60,000 bases of DNA from Branchiostoma floridae (GCF_000003815.2 NC_049984.1:4170695-4230694), one strand, 5' to 3'. Counted from the stretch's first letter, positions 23,010 to 34,374 are shown. The notes: a model not told the origin generated them from the letters alone. Numbers and translations: made by a program.

Positions 23010-23440
23010 CTGTGTTTAAGAGAAGCAAAAATATAAAAGTTACCACTGCAATCTGTAACCAATATCATAAGATACAGATATATACAACTAATTATAACCG
23101 CAGTACCAAAGGCCAGGGGTGGAATTGAATAGTCACCAGAAATCTGCACACTGAATATTACAAATATCCCCAAATTGCATAGCCTCTTGACTTATATGCC
23201 ACAATATGGTGCAGAAAACCTCAATGCGACAATGGAACTACTTCAGAAATGAATGCACAGCCCCCAAGACGTAAGTAAAGAGAATGCGTCTTTTCCGGAT
23301 TTAAACCTGTATACTTCACAAAACTCATACCTTTGTTTTTTTTTAGACATTGTACAGTGACAGTGTACGTAGTTCAGCTTTTAGCTGCGGTGCACCATGT
23401 GTCAATAAACCAATCCTTCATTCATTCATTCATTCATCCA

Positions 23441-23502
23441 ACCTACTCTTTGGGCTGCTGTCTGCGCTGGTACTGCAGCTGATGCCGTCGTTCTCTTTCG
23501 GC
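23441..23502 (-). repeat. Duplicate of the 3' end of the PX gene's third exon
   Basis: This matches 23621-23682 at an offset of exactly 180 bp. The first 46 bp (from ACCTACTCTTTGGG) are identical, then the copies diverge. On the minus strand it can encode K-E-N-D-G-I-S-C-S-T-S-A-D-S-S-P-K, like the exon's E-E-N-G-G-I-S-C-S-T-S-A-D-S-S-P-K, and it keeps the AAAGA|GTAGGT donor. If an AG inside it (CGAAAG) served as acceptor, a 48-bp in-frame alternative exon would result, but the pyrimidine tract there is poor. Confidence 0.8.
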
Positions 23503-23626
23503 GTGCACAGACCCTGGCTTTACTCAGGTACACAATTAGCTGTATAAGTACATGTAGCTACTCTTCTTGTGGTCCTAGACGTTATATAGTAAAAGGAAGA
23601 TGTGTCATATCTAGCATTGGACCTAC

Positions 23627-23810
23627 TCTTTGGGCTGCTGTCTGCGCTGGTACTGCAGCTGATGCCTCCGTTCTCCTCCGGTGTGCCGACGCCGTTCTGC
23701 AGTTTCCGGGACATGTGCTTCCGCGCGAAGTCCTCGCTGCACTGGCACGGCGGAGGCGGGTCGCTCGGTCTTCTCTCGAAAAACGACAGCACCACGGAAC
23801 TTTGTGATAC
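23627..23810 (-). CDS. PXDC1: PX-domain protein (PXDC1-like), end of PX domain and Pro-rich linker
   Basis: A 184-bp GC-rich exon. The acceptor is very good (CTTCTTGCCTACTGCAG, AG at 23812-23811), and the donor is AAAGA|GTAGGT (GT at 23626-23625). It starts in phase 0 and leaves one base. The first residues, VSQSSVVLSFFERRPSD, finish the PX domain. Many PX proteins end with a ...FF..RP.D pattern, and human PXDC1 has a near-identical VVLTFFER segment. A PPPP stretch, a CQCSEDFARKHMSRKLQ segment and a Ser-rich end follow. PX domains bind phosphoinositides and recruit proteins to membranes. I cannot say whether this one binds lipid. An NCF1/NOXO1/SH3PXD2-type protein was considered, but no SH3 domain follows. 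Confidence 0.85.
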
Positions 23811-24010
23811 CTGCAGTAGGCAAGAAGGTGTAGGAGTAGTGGTGGTATCAAGATTATGTCTTTGACCCCATAGATATCTTCATGTGTATATGTGCGTGCG
23901 CGTGTAAAAGATAGAGAGTGTGTGCGTGTGCGTAGGTGATTGCGAGCGCTCGCGCGCATACAAAGTTGAAGGGGATACCCACCTGTTTTGAGATGAATAA
24001 ATAAATAAAT

Positions 24011-24205
24011 ACACACACGCGCGCGCGCTCTCCAAACAGAGGTTCGGTTTCGGCCGTTTTTGATGTGGGTTAGGCATTTCTGTGGGCCCGGAGACATAAA
24101 GAAAACGGTACAAAATAGAATGTTCGACAAAAATGTCTAAAAATACGTCAAAAACGGCCGCAGGCAACCCTCTGCTTAGAGAGTATCGCGCGCGCGTGTG
24201 CGTAT
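24011..24205. repeat. Imperfect inverted repeat with (CG)n ends
   Basis: The left arm runs through ACACACACGCGCGCGCG, CAGAGG and CGGCCGTTTTTGA. The right arm is its imperfect complement (TCAAAAACGGCCG, CCCTCTGCTTAGAGAGTA, CGCGCGCGCGTGTG). Part of the right-arm motif, CTGCTTAGAGAGTA, recurs near 24757. It could be an eroded TIR element. Confidence 0.55.
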
Positions 24206-24910
24206 GTGTTCTAAATAGTCCCGCTCCCATCTAACTTTATGATGGACGTACGTCTATTGAACTCCCGAGAATTTTCAAGACCTCCCCCCCCCCCCCAACG
24301 AGGTGATTGAAAGGCGAGGCTATGCCCAGGTTATTAGATAGAGGCAGTACATCATAAACTAGGTCAGGTGTCACAAAAAGGTCCCTACTTCCCATACATC
24401 ATACGTATTTCGTGCACGATAAACTATTGCTTTGGCCACATATAGATGTTAGGTGTCGCCCTAGATATATAATGGAAAGAACATCCCACGCGCACTATGA
24501 AACTGCTATATTGGGAGTCTACGACCATATCTCAACTCATAAAGACACTATATTGCCCTGCAGCGTAGGTGTTGCTGCACAGTGCAATGAGAATCGGTCA
24601 GAATAGGGAGCGAAACTTATCTGTTGTTCAAATCGATGTGCAGTTGTGACCACATAACCTTCCAACACAGGCATGTTTATTGCTGATAAACAAAGACAAA
24701 ATAGAAAGCCAGAAAAAAACGCATAAAAGGCGCCAGGAACCAACCGTGGCCTAACGTCTGCTTAGAGAGTAACGTTACGCATAACGGTCCCTTTTCCCTC
24801 TGTTCCACGCAGCGCGCATTGAATCAGCCGATGACAAACAACCCGCCCATTTGCCAGACGGATGGCGCAATTACATCCCGGGTCGGCTGATGGAGGGTGG
24901 AAGCCAAACG

Positions 24911-25140
24911 CCTAGCCTCGAACCCAGGCTGTTCCCAGGGCCTTCACAGGACTGTTCTTCAGCACCAAGGCCAGCACCAGTCTGTGTAAGACCAACGTCA
25001 CATTTCCAAACCATGACCAGGCCAGGAAGCTTTTGGGAACGAAAAGTATGATGGCAGTCAAATGCTTAGCCTCGAACCCAGACTGTTCCCAAGGGCTTCA
25101 CAGGACAGCTCTTCAGCACCAAGGCCAACACACCGAGAGG
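24911..25140. repeat. Two direct copies of a 76-bp segment, 154 bp apart
   Basis: CTAGCCTCGAACCCAGGCTG at 24912 matches TTAGCCTCGAACCCAGACTG at 25066. Each is followed by near-identical sequence containing TTCAGCACCAAGGCCA. The spacer contains a fragment of the AACGTCACATTTCCAAACC family. Confidence 0.8.
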
Positions 25141-25625
25141 AAAGTTTTGCCTTAATCCCTCGGGTAAAACTTTTTAAGAGCACAGTTGCTGCTTGAAACC
25201 GCTGACCATTCACAAAACGTACCCAGTTCCTTGAGTACATTTTGCATTGTTTGACCACGCCTATAGCTGAAAAAAAATATCAGCGGGATTGGCTAAGTCA
25301 TGCTACGGTCCAATTTTTACCGGTGCCCGTAGGGAATGCAGCCCCAGTCGGGCTCCGAAACCACGATTTGTCCCGGGGGTATACCTTCACGATGAGGTCA
25401 CAGCGTCTATTTTCCGCCGGGATCCGGTTTGATTTTAACTGCGAGTTTGAAAAATCAGGAGCCCGGCTGTGTTTCAAAATAGCCCGGTAGCCGCAGGTTG
25501 TCCCACGGAGCCACGTAGGGGTCACGCCCTATAGTACGAATAAACATCCCGTAAACTATCCGGCCGGGCCCCTTTTTTTCAAATGGTACCTTAGCATTAG
25601 CCAGGCTGGGGATGGGGAATAACAG

Positions 25626-25898
25626 TAGCCTCTACCAGGCTCCACAGGTCGCTAGAAAAATAGTAGAAATCGGCCAAATAAGACAGAAAACACGCCAGAG
25701 GCCGAGGAGTACAGTTTGCGATCTAAAGAGCCTGTCGAGCGTCGCCTACTTTTATACCCTTTGAAGATGGCGACTCCTGACAGGCTCCTTAAGTCGCAAG
25801 CTGTACTCCTCGGCCATCTAAATCCTATGGCCTGTTTTCTGCCTTATTTGGCTAATTTCTACTATTTTTCAGCGATCTGTGGAGCCTGATAGAGGCTA
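25626..25898. mobile_element. TIR element, TAGCCTCTACCAGGCTCC family, copy 2, perfect 9-bp duplication
   Basis: The left end is TAGCCTCTACCAGGCTCC, and the right end is GGAGCCTGATAGAGGCTA. GAATAACAG flanks it on both sides (25617-25625 and 25899-25907). Inner arms AAATAGTAGAAATCGGCC and GGCTAATTTCTACTATTT also pair. A 9-bp duplication points to Mutator-like (MULE) transposition. Confidence 0.94.
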
Positions 25899-26151
25899 GA
25901 ATAACAGTTTCGAGAAAACCCCAGCTTGCAACCTTGTGAGAGGCTGGTAACCAGGCTAGCCTGCCTGCTTCCGTGCGGTATAGATTTTTCATTAGCCGCC
26001 GCATTATTGCCGGAGGCGCCTGTTGAATACCGCCATTTGTAACGCTGTTTTACGGACCTGTTGGCAGGGATAAAACATGGGCTGTTCAGCTGACTGATCG
26101 TGTACATGTGAGAGAGAGCGATGGGCACTGGACCAGCAACTTTCAATCTTA

Positions 26152-26404
26152 AGGTGCGCTCCCATCGGGCTTTTGTCAAGCTTGCGTCACTACGGGGTTC
26201 GTTCACTGCGTCACTGTTTTGTTATTTTCTTCGATTTTTTTATAATTTAGATACACTGTATTGCGTAATACGTAAAAGTATGACTAAGAAAACGACAAAA
26301 TACACAAAAGGAAAGAAAATTCGTTCTTTATCTGTGAACATCGTTGAGTACCTTTCGAACCCCGCAGTGACGCGAGCTTGACACAAGTGCGGTGGGAGCG
26401 CACC
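26152..26404. mobile_element. TIR element, AGGTGCGCTCCCA family, copy 1
   Basis: The inverted ends are AGGTGCGCTCCC and GGGAGCGCACC. Just inside are GTCAAGCTTGCGTCAC and its rough complement GTGACGCGAGCTTGAC. TTA on both sides would fit a PIF/Harbinger-type 3-bp target if the element ends at 26405. The copy at 50551-50817 shares the interior. Confidence 0.85.
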
Positions 26405-28155
26405 ATTATCGAATAGATGGTGTGAAACTATAGATTCTTCCATTTTGTTACGTGGTATATTGCACAGATTGCGCACAGCCCTAATCGTGTTGTAGAGGCT
26501 TTGATTTCATTGCACCTCGTAATCGAATATTGACCAAAGTTCTGTGTCCGGGATTTCAAGAGGCGGTAGTCTTGTAAAGATGTGCAAGTTTTAAGAGGAG
26601 ATGTCCACAGATAATGCTACGTTTGACGATACAAAGAAACATTGCGTACTGACTATGTACAATATTCTTTCAGAGCTGATAAAATGCCAAACCTTAAATG
26701 TTCACCCTGCAAAATTACAATCTGGTAATATTAAAGAATAAAAAAATTATTAGACATTGGCCAAATTGACCATGAACTAACCATAGGGGTGCACAGTGCC
26801 CCGTATTCTAGTGCAATCAACTTGACTCCGGCATTGTGGCGATATCTTACTTCAAAGCATAAGGAATGAAAATTACAATGATGGCACAAATCATCAATAC
26901 ATATAGCATTGAATGACCCTTAATGATGAAGTAATGTCACCAGCAGGGAACCTTAACTCGCCCCGATAGGGACATTACATGTATATCTGTCCGCGTCGGA
27001 ACATTAGGTTTCTATTATTAGCCGCCTTTTGTAAAGATGGCACATGGTGCAATTATAGCAAATCTATAACTGTCGTTAAAAGGAGACGATTAAAGGAAAC
27101 CATCGCCACGTTATGTCTGTCGATCTACACGTTCGTGACGAGTTATAATGATAATGAGACCAGTTTAGTTCAGGCCATCGTGTATAATGATATCTGAATG
27201 AAGACCTTGTTGTACACATTTGCTAGGCACAGCACAGGTCGCAGCAAAAACACGTTTAAACTCGGGATCATTGAGCTGTGGAAGTCGAAATGTCTTTTAC
27301 GAAAGTATGTACATTTTATTTATACAGTATTGCAAATGCTTTCATGCACAGAAACTGCGACATTTCACATCAAATTTTGACTACACGGAAAGCACATATT
27401 CACGCTAAGTTGCTTCTTGTACATCCTAAGAAGCCTTCGGTGCCAGGCTAACCCACTCCGTATGGCAGTCAGGGCGAAATTGGACCTGAAGCGATTACAG
27501 ACGATTTTTGACAAGCAGAGATCGACCGGGGTGAGAAAGGCCAGAGTCAATTGCGCTAACCACAGAGGACCATTGCTTCCCTCGCGTGCATATTTCTCAC
27601 CACGAATGCCAATACTGGCGATTAATAATCTCTTCCACACAGTCAAGTTTAGAAGTCTTAATCTTAAACTTGCGGTGCGTGGCGTTTTTCGACAAACGAC
27701 AGATGAAGAAGACCTTGTATGTTTTTCGAGGCAGTTAAGATCGGGGCGGTCGTATTTTTAGATCTTAAGTGGTTTATCCTTGCCATTACGCAATATGTCA
27801 TCGAAATAGCCGCATAAAGTATGGAATTGGAAGCAGTCCAGAGCTACGTGCTTGACGTATGTAACAGATTGGAGTGAAAGCCGTGGAAAACTTTGAATGG
27901 AATGTGAAGAGACATCGGCATTCTTTCCCACCACGGCAGAGCGGCTGTGCAGTGGTCGATCGTATCTAAAGCTTGATTCGATTAGACGACAATGTACAAG
28001 ATGTACATATATTCATGTCAGGTATTCAGATACAGACGCTTGCAGATAGATGTGCAGCAAAAGTTAGGTGTGACGGATCGTTCAGTGTAATATAACCAGC
28101 TGCTGCCGCACCGTGTGCCTGCGTGGCTGTTGTGTTACGCCGAAGGACGGTTATA
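26405..28155. other. Non-coding, part of the 8.1-kb PX intron
   Basis: No supported gene. Opposed 90-115-codon frames near 27365-27761 overlap each other and match no family I recognise. Confidence 0.45.
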
Positions 28156-29270
28156 CCGGTGTGACAGCGATCTCGCCCCCCCTGTGATCACTAGCGTTTT
28201 CGCCCCCCTTTAGCGTTTTCGCCCCCCCCCCCCCAAAAGCAGCTGGTTACTACATATTACAGGTGCGCTACCTGGCACTATACTGCACCTGGGGAGTAAT
28301 GTATATGGTGTGTTACCTGGTACCTATATGGCACCTTATTACCGTACCGTAAGATGTCATACCTCGAAAGTCGATACTATATTGTTCGGTGCAAATATAA
28401 CATTGAAATGAAAAAGACAATTTTTGCAGCTGAGGTGGCATAAAAACAGTGCTACTGCGAACGTATAAATCAACACCGTCTATGGTACGGAATACGTCAG
28501 CTATATGTTTTCAATTTGTCACAGTGTTTTCTTTCTTGTGCTGGAAACATTTCCAAAGCACTAACAAAAACACACGTGAATAATAGTTTCTCATTATAAA
28601 CAGTATCTACGCGCAACTTGATATAGCTGTTGCTAAATGCTACACAAACACTGGTAAAGTACCAGTCTTAAGAAACACGGGTAAATGCATCAGTTCCTAA
28701 ATACTAGAAAAACAGTCATGTTGGAGGTGAAGATATCCCTTGGCCAGGTGCATATACCAAAATGTGCGTTATTCTAATTAATACCTAATATTTGCATAAT
28801 TAATAAAGACATTACATAGTTATTTTGTGGTCACTTCATGGTAGAGTCTTCATATTGGAGATATATAGGTGAATACAATGAAATATATCTTATGTCAAGA
28901 CTCAGGTATATGCAATAATGGGAATACAAGGGACCCAACCCTCCTTGTCTGAAACAAGTTCAACACTCTTATTACCACATAATTACGTTAATATTGATAC
29001 TATAAATGGAGTTATGTATCAAACTCGTGTACTTATATCATTCTGAAACTGCATTTTGTGATTTATACCAATCAACTTCTAAAATGTCATGTAACCCCGT
29101 TTTTTTTTTGGGGGGGGCGAAATCGCTAAAGGGGGGCGAGGTAGGGGGCGAGATCACTAGCCGGGGAGGGCGAGATCGCTAGTGATTTCGCCCCGGGGGG
29201 GGCGAGATCGCTAGTGATTTCGCCCCCGGGGGGGCGAGATCACGGGGGGGCGAGATCGCTGTCACACCGG
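28156..29270. mobile_element. 1.1-kb TIR element with G/C-run subterminal arrays
   Basis: The left end CCGGTGTGACAGCGATCTCG is mirrored exactly at the right end (CGAGATCGCTGTCACACCGG, ending at 29270). Both subterminal zones are made of GCGAGATCGCTAGTGATTTCGCC-type words (shown here as GCGAGATCGCTAG and TGATTTCGCC) separated by runs of C or G. The right zone has at least five such words. The middle is AT-rich with no long frame, so the element is non-autonomous. TATA occurs next to both ends, with a one-base offset on the right. The superfamily is not determined. It lies in the 8.1-kb PX intron. Confidence 0.87.
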
Positions 29271-29275
29271 CTATA

Positions 29276-29301
29276 TAGATACAGATACAGATACAGATTC
29301 A
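29276..29301. repeat. Short (ATACAG)n tract
   Basis: GATACAGATACAGATACAG, immediately after the 1.1-kb element. Confidence 0.85.
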
Positions 29302-29799
29302 CAGAGCAGATTTCGGCTGTGGAATGTAGTGGGCTTTTTACGTCACATAGCATCCATCGTAGGTTAGCGACACGTTAGTGATCGTTGGGTTAGTTTGTCA
29401 GATTCATTAGCTCTATGCACTAACTCAGCAACGTATGTACATGCCAGCTTCCAACATGAACTATCTATTTCACTTGGTGAATTGTCTCTAAGGCTATAAC
29501 TTCAGTCGACGGGAAAATCATTCGAGTACATTTACCCGATTGGGTCATTAGCAAATATTGTTCCGGTCATTATTTGACTATTGACCTGGTCAATATTTAG
29601 CTGCTACTGGCATACATCTGTTCGCATGTCCTCCTTTTCAAACACTCCTGGTTCAGAACGTAAACACCTCTCAACTTCAGTCGACAATGACTTCAAATCA
29701 CCTCGTATTTCTGCTGTTACGTTTTGCTTTGGCAGCGACAAGGAGCAGCACGTCTATACACAAACACCCAGTTAGGTCGTGAAGCTGCTTGACCTGTAG

Positions 29800-30141
29800 C
29801 TTAGGCCATGTTGATTTGATAATGCGGATGACATCCTCCGGGAGCCCCAAAACTGATGCGGGAGGGGAAAAAAGAGAAAAATCTAGAAGAATATTATGGT
29901 TAACGACAGGACTAAACGTCCAATCCAGTCTTTCCAAAGCTCGGTTTGTCTTATAGATGTTGACCTCCAGTAAGACTGTAAGAGACAATTGTCGCCATTT
30001 CAATCATGTTTATATTGTCATTTTTGTTAAAGAGAGATCAGGGGCACTGACCATATGCGCCCTTACCATGTAGAGCAGATCCTCTGGCAAGCATACATTC
30101 ATCATTGACCAGGGAAGCTATTGGGTAGCATGTGGCCACAG
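29800..30141 (-). repeat. Dispersed repeat, copy 1 (partner at about 55905-56400, +)
   Basis: Read on the minus strand, this aligns in order with the plus strand at 55905-56400. Shared landmarks are TGGCCACATG, ACCCAATAGC, ATGCTTGCCAGAGGATCTGC, GACAATTGTCTCTTACAGTC and GAGGATGTCATCC. The flanking T-run at 30142-30161 lies next to the end that would be the element's start. A 101-codon minus-strand frame (29698-30003) overlaps it, but I recognise no domain. Confidence 0.7.
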
Positions 30142-30161
30142 TTTTTTTTTTTTTTTTTTTT
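30142..30161. repeat. Poly-T tract
   Basis: A run of 20 T. Confidence 0.95.
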
Positions 30162-31354
30162 GAGAACAGGCTAAAATCAATGCGCGCGATGATGTCATCC
30201 AATAAATCAAGTCAGTACGGCCTTATCTATGCTAAAGCCCTCTCCACTACTCTACACGTCACGACAGCGTGTTTACCACGACGTGTCTGTGCTAACGTGA
30301 CAGGTCTGGAGTCGGCAGTCTCCCGCGACATTCCACTCCCACGTGCGGCTAGCCAACCCCTGACCCACACCCGACCCACGCGGACCCGGGGACGTGACCC
30401 AGGGGTCTCCTATGGGACAAACGTGACCCATGGGTGTCCTCTGGGACAGCCTGGGTGACTGACGAAGATAACAAGCCCAAACATTGTGATAGTTCTAATG
30501 ACAGGTGTGTTCATCCTAGGATTTAATAGGACGATTCATCACTTAACAAACTTTCTTACAAACAGGCTTAACAAATGATCACAAATCCCAACACCTTGGT
30601 CAACTGGTCTCTACCACATGACTATGCCAGCGGAGTTTTGCTATTAGAGGGTTTAGACGACTGCGCAGGAGGCGGGGGGAACATAACCTAAGCGTGGACT
30701 GACTGACTCCCCTAGAATCTGGACAATTTCCTATTTTTGCCGAATTCTACGATCCCCGTACCCCCATAGGATGGCCTGGTGGAGGCTACTGGTCAACTGA
30801 GCTAGGGTTTTACCATTAATAATGATCCGTCGGTGCTAGACTATCCCTCCATGTATGATGAGATGTCGCTATCCTTTTTTACAAATGGCCAAATATGGAT
30901 ATGGAAGATAAATTACTAGTACATTCGACTTCGCCGTTTATGTGTGTGACTGTTTGTCTCTCGACAGCATAGCTTGGATTTACCCTTATGATACTTGTTA
31001 CATGTCGGTGGGTAGGGGTCGGGTAAAAAAACGGCCACGTGCACTTATGGCCCCCCTAGCGACTTTCTATGGTAATGCAGCGGAACGCCCGGTTTTGATT
31101 TTTTTGGTCTACTTTTGGCTGCATTTGCAATACTTTATACTCCTAATTCCATGAATTTCCCAGTGCGTCAGAACGGGATGTGCGCAGCTACCCGTGGGCG
31201 GTTTGACGGATGGATAGGCACCAAGTCGTCTGTAACGTTCACCACAGCACGGGTTATTAACGGTAATAATCTCCTGCAGCAGCGGAGTGCGACTGACAGA
31301 TGAAGGAATGGTGTTGTCAATATACAGATTCAACTCTGACGTAAATTGCTCTCT

Positions 31355-31357
<3 letters not shown>
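30162..31357. other. Non-coding, with a half-element near 30700-30800
   Basis: The stretch ending GATGGCCTGGTGGAGGCTA resembles the right half of the TAGCCTCTACCAGGCTCC family. Preceding words CCCCTAGAATCTGGACAATTTC also match that family's interior. There is no gene. Confidence 0.45.

Positions 31358-31411
<54 letters not shown>
31358..31411. repeat. (TA)27 microsatellite
   Basis: Uninterrupted TA dinucleotides. Confidence 0.97.
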
Positions 31412-31412
<1 letters not shown>

Positions 31413-31881
31413 TCATAAATTGCTAAATATAAAATTGATAGGTCTTCGAACATATAGCAATTCAATTCGTAATTCGTAAACGTAGTGACTTTTATAGGAA
31501 AAATACTTATCAGTTAATGAGTATATATATATATAGCAATTTACCGATATACATGTATAAAAGTGCTGAGTATCAAATTAATCATCTTTCTATATTCCGT
31601 AAATGCAGATACCCCTGTTCCAAAGCATCAACTGACAAGTGCATGTTGAGCATGAAAAAGCCATGCTGTGGTGTGTTGTTACATAGTCTTCCTCACAGAC
31701 TTACTAAAACACTTTGACATATCTTTTCCATACCGTTACGTTCAGTGAGGATGAAGTCCATTTATCAAATTTGAGTTGTATGTATATTTCGGATATTGTG
31801 TCAAATGAACAGTGAATCGTTATCACAATTATAGAGGAATTTACTAATGGAGTTTCCTTATAAAGAAACAAACTAACTCAC

Positions 31882-31979
31882 CTTCTGCGGTAACCTAATT
31901 AATTGCTGTACATATTGTTGAATCTGCGGTCTCCTACTCTCTGCTAGCTTTCTGTCGTTTCTTCTAAAGAACTGCCGAG
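31882..31979 (-). CDS. PXDC1: PX-domain protein (PXDC1-like), central PX exon
   Basis: A 98-bp exon with textbook borders: acceptor TTTTTGTTCTCTGTGCAG (AG at 31981-31980) and donor CAGAAG|GTGAGT (GT at 31881-31880). Two frames stop. The third accepts two bases and ends on a whole codon, giving RQFFRRNDRKLAESRR, then a helix-like PQIQQYVQQLIRLPQK. This is the PX-domain region between the proline-rich turn and the last helix, where family members commonly have a Y..L..LP pattern. It joins in phase to the exon at 60000-59928 upstream and 23810-23627 downstream. It is too small to show up as a long open frame. Confidence 0.87.
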
Positions 31980-32258
31980 CTGCACAGAGAACAAAAATAA
32001 AACAATAGCTCAGATTAATTTCAAATCCTACGGGGAACGTAAGATATCATTTCATCATAATATAAACAATATTCCAAGGTTCAAGTGTTGTTGTAGACTA
32101 AACAAAGCCCGCTGGTGACTGTGGAACAGTGGGCAGACTAGGCCACTTGGCGCGGGGATCTGGGCTGTATTTATCTTATGATTAAAGGATTTTGAGGAGG
32201 AGGATCATGGGATCAGGCTCTAAGCGGCATCTGGTCATGTAGCCATTCCTCAAGTCTT

Positions 32259-32499
32259 CGTAATACCCCTGTCACATTTGGCGAAAATCGATCGTACGAC
32301 GATTCTGCGGTAATCGCCCGAGCCTTGCTTATAATGATAACTTTATTGCACAACAATTGTACAATTTACAAAGTATGGCTTATATGTGACGGGACGGTTT
32401 TCAGGTGAAAGATACGCGCAACCCTCTGTCGATCTTAAATATGACCGATCTTCCATCGATACGCCCAGAGATCGTGGTTAATGTTACAGGGGTATTACG
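32259..32499. mobile_element. TIR element, TAATACCCCTGT family, copy 2
   Basis: Inverted ends: CGTAATACCCCTGTCACATT on the left, and the complement of CGTAATACCCCTGTAACATT on the right. No clear target duplication. It matches 13700-13920 in reverse. Confidence 0.87.
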
Positions 32500-33127
32500 G
32501 GTTTGACAGCGATGCGTTTCATATATCAATACAGCCACTGCCATTTTGGGGCTGGCTAAATTGGCTTTCGTTCAAATCTTGGTGCGTGTATTACTTGTTT
32601 TGATGATTGGTTGTAGAGAGCTGAAAAAATAGGTCTGAATAATAATGATTTTAATTATGCTGATTGAGTATACAAACAAGCAGTATTTGTTTTGGCATAA
32701 AAGTGCGTGTATCGTGTAAGAGTTTAAGATGCATTAAGCACATTAAATTGATATTGCCTAGGTAGTCCTTCCAAAATATGTTTCAAACCGCACTAATGTG
32801 TATTTTGACACATAAGTACATTTAAAAACCTTTTTTAACCCTTGACTAAAAGAGACATCGAGGAACCTTGAAAATGTGCACGACAAACGCATTACGTTAG
32901 GACCTCCAGATATCCCGTCGTTCCCTAACAGATTGACCGATGCTCCCGACGTGACGTCCAATTTTTACAGAAATTGACAACTGAAGAGGTTGCAATCATG
33001 TGGTTTTACAGCCGGACATCCAGATTCATTGTTATAAGATTGGAGACATTTGATTGGAACACGATCGTGGTACCTGGATATGCCACACTTAATCACACCT
33101 CCCCTTTTTTGAGTTGAATTCTATGGA

Positions 33128-33384
33128 GCACGTCACCGGAACGTACTGCGCCTGCGCGAACCCTGGTGTTTTGGGGCTTGGTTTGGTCAACGTTGCATTG
33201 AAATCCCGCTTGTTGCACAGTCTATGTTAGAGACATGCATGGTTTCATGCAAAACGTACACGGGATTTTACCCTTATATACGCACGTACTTTCTTAAATG
33301 CGGCCCTTTAGTAAACCGGGGGTTTAGCAAGGTTTAGCATGTCTATACTTTTCGCGCAGGCGCAGTACGTTCCGGTGATGTGCT
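33128..33384. mobile_element. TIR element with 33-bp ends and a 10-bp target duplication
   Basis: The left arm 33128-33160 (GCACGTCACCGGAACGTACT, then GCGCCTGCGCGAA) and the right arm 33351-33383 are complementary with one mismatch. ATTCTATGGA flanks both sides (33118-33127 and 33385-33394). A 10-bp duplication and long TIRs fit a Mutator-like element. There is no coding capacity. Confidence 0.92.
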
Positions 33385-33394
33385 ATTCTATGGA

Positions 33395-34366
33395 CGCACA
33401 CCAAAAATAAAGTCATGTGATTTACCCTGTAATCTTCCAACCTCAGCAGAAATCCCATGACACCGCTGTCTTCCTGACTCCAATCTAATCTTTACTCAAG
33501 GCTCAGGTATATCTCAGAGCGTTATCAGGACATCCCATCACCATTTACACTTCCGACATTGATTTTTGATTATTTCTGCTGTATAATCTAAATATCTCCC
33601 CCGTCTCATATTCTAAGCGGTGCCATTTCTATTCTGTCAACTCTACTAAAAGTCCAATTTGTCTTGTGTCAAGAATTGCAGTTAAGATCCTGCTTCATCA
33701 AGAATTCTGCCAACACTGATGAACTTTCAAGCTGTCATTTGTTCACATTATTGACATCATGTATGAATAAAAAGACCTTTTATTGTACATTTATGCTTTT
33801 GCAAGCGAAATACAGGTCGTGCTGACATTACAGAGGTACAGTTATGATAATAAAGAATGTGGTATCTTACTACATCTACAATGACTAATAGATACTCGTG
33901 TGTACAGGTTCAACTTCTTCTCGCATCTGTAAATATACGTACTAAGGACAGCATACCATACGTGCTTTATCTAATTTCATAAGGAATGTGAATTTATCTT
34001 TGCTATTTATGTTGGATTACAGCATTTAGGAATGGAGAATAGAACAATATCGAAGGGGTTTAAACACAACGGGCTGTTTTCTGACTGAATTGTAAGAATT
34101 CCAAAGTCCAAAGTTAACATCTTAAGACGTAATATTGAGGTTATCACATCATGATAAGTCACCAAACAGAGCAGTCTGGGTGACAAATAAGGTGTTTGCT
34201 ACACTGACGGGCTGTCTAGTGTAACAAGCCCTGTAGGCACATGTTGGAGCAGTGCCAGCTGTGCCAGGTAAAGACAGGGACCTGCCCTGTGTAATCATGC
34301 ATGTTTAAGCAGGGAGGCACACCTGGCATTCATAGGACATGAAGCGGAAACGTGGAGTTACAGGGC
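33395..34366. other. Upstream region of the TRIM-NHL gene
   Basis: No gene. No convincing TATA box next to the ATG. The CRE motif is listed separately. Confidence 0.4.
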
Positions 34367-34374
34367 TGACGTCA
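34367..34374. promoter_or_regulatory. CRE palindrome upstream of the TRIM-NHL start
   Basis: TGACGTCA within the 10-bp palindrome CTGACGTCAG, 22 bp before the ATG. Depending on the true start site it is in the promoter or the 5' UTR. Confidence 0.4.

Noticed and set aside
23582-24130. 182-codon minus-strand open frame
   Set aside because: It covers the PX exon in a wrong frame and then runs through GC- and CA-rich simple sequence. The Arg/Ala/Thr-rich translation has no domain.
23627-31979. NADPH-oxidase organiser (p47phox/NOXO1) or Tks-type scaffold
   Set aside because: The PX segment allows it, but downstream exons reach a stop without any SH3 domain, and the VVLSFFER segment and acidic tail fit PXDC1 better.
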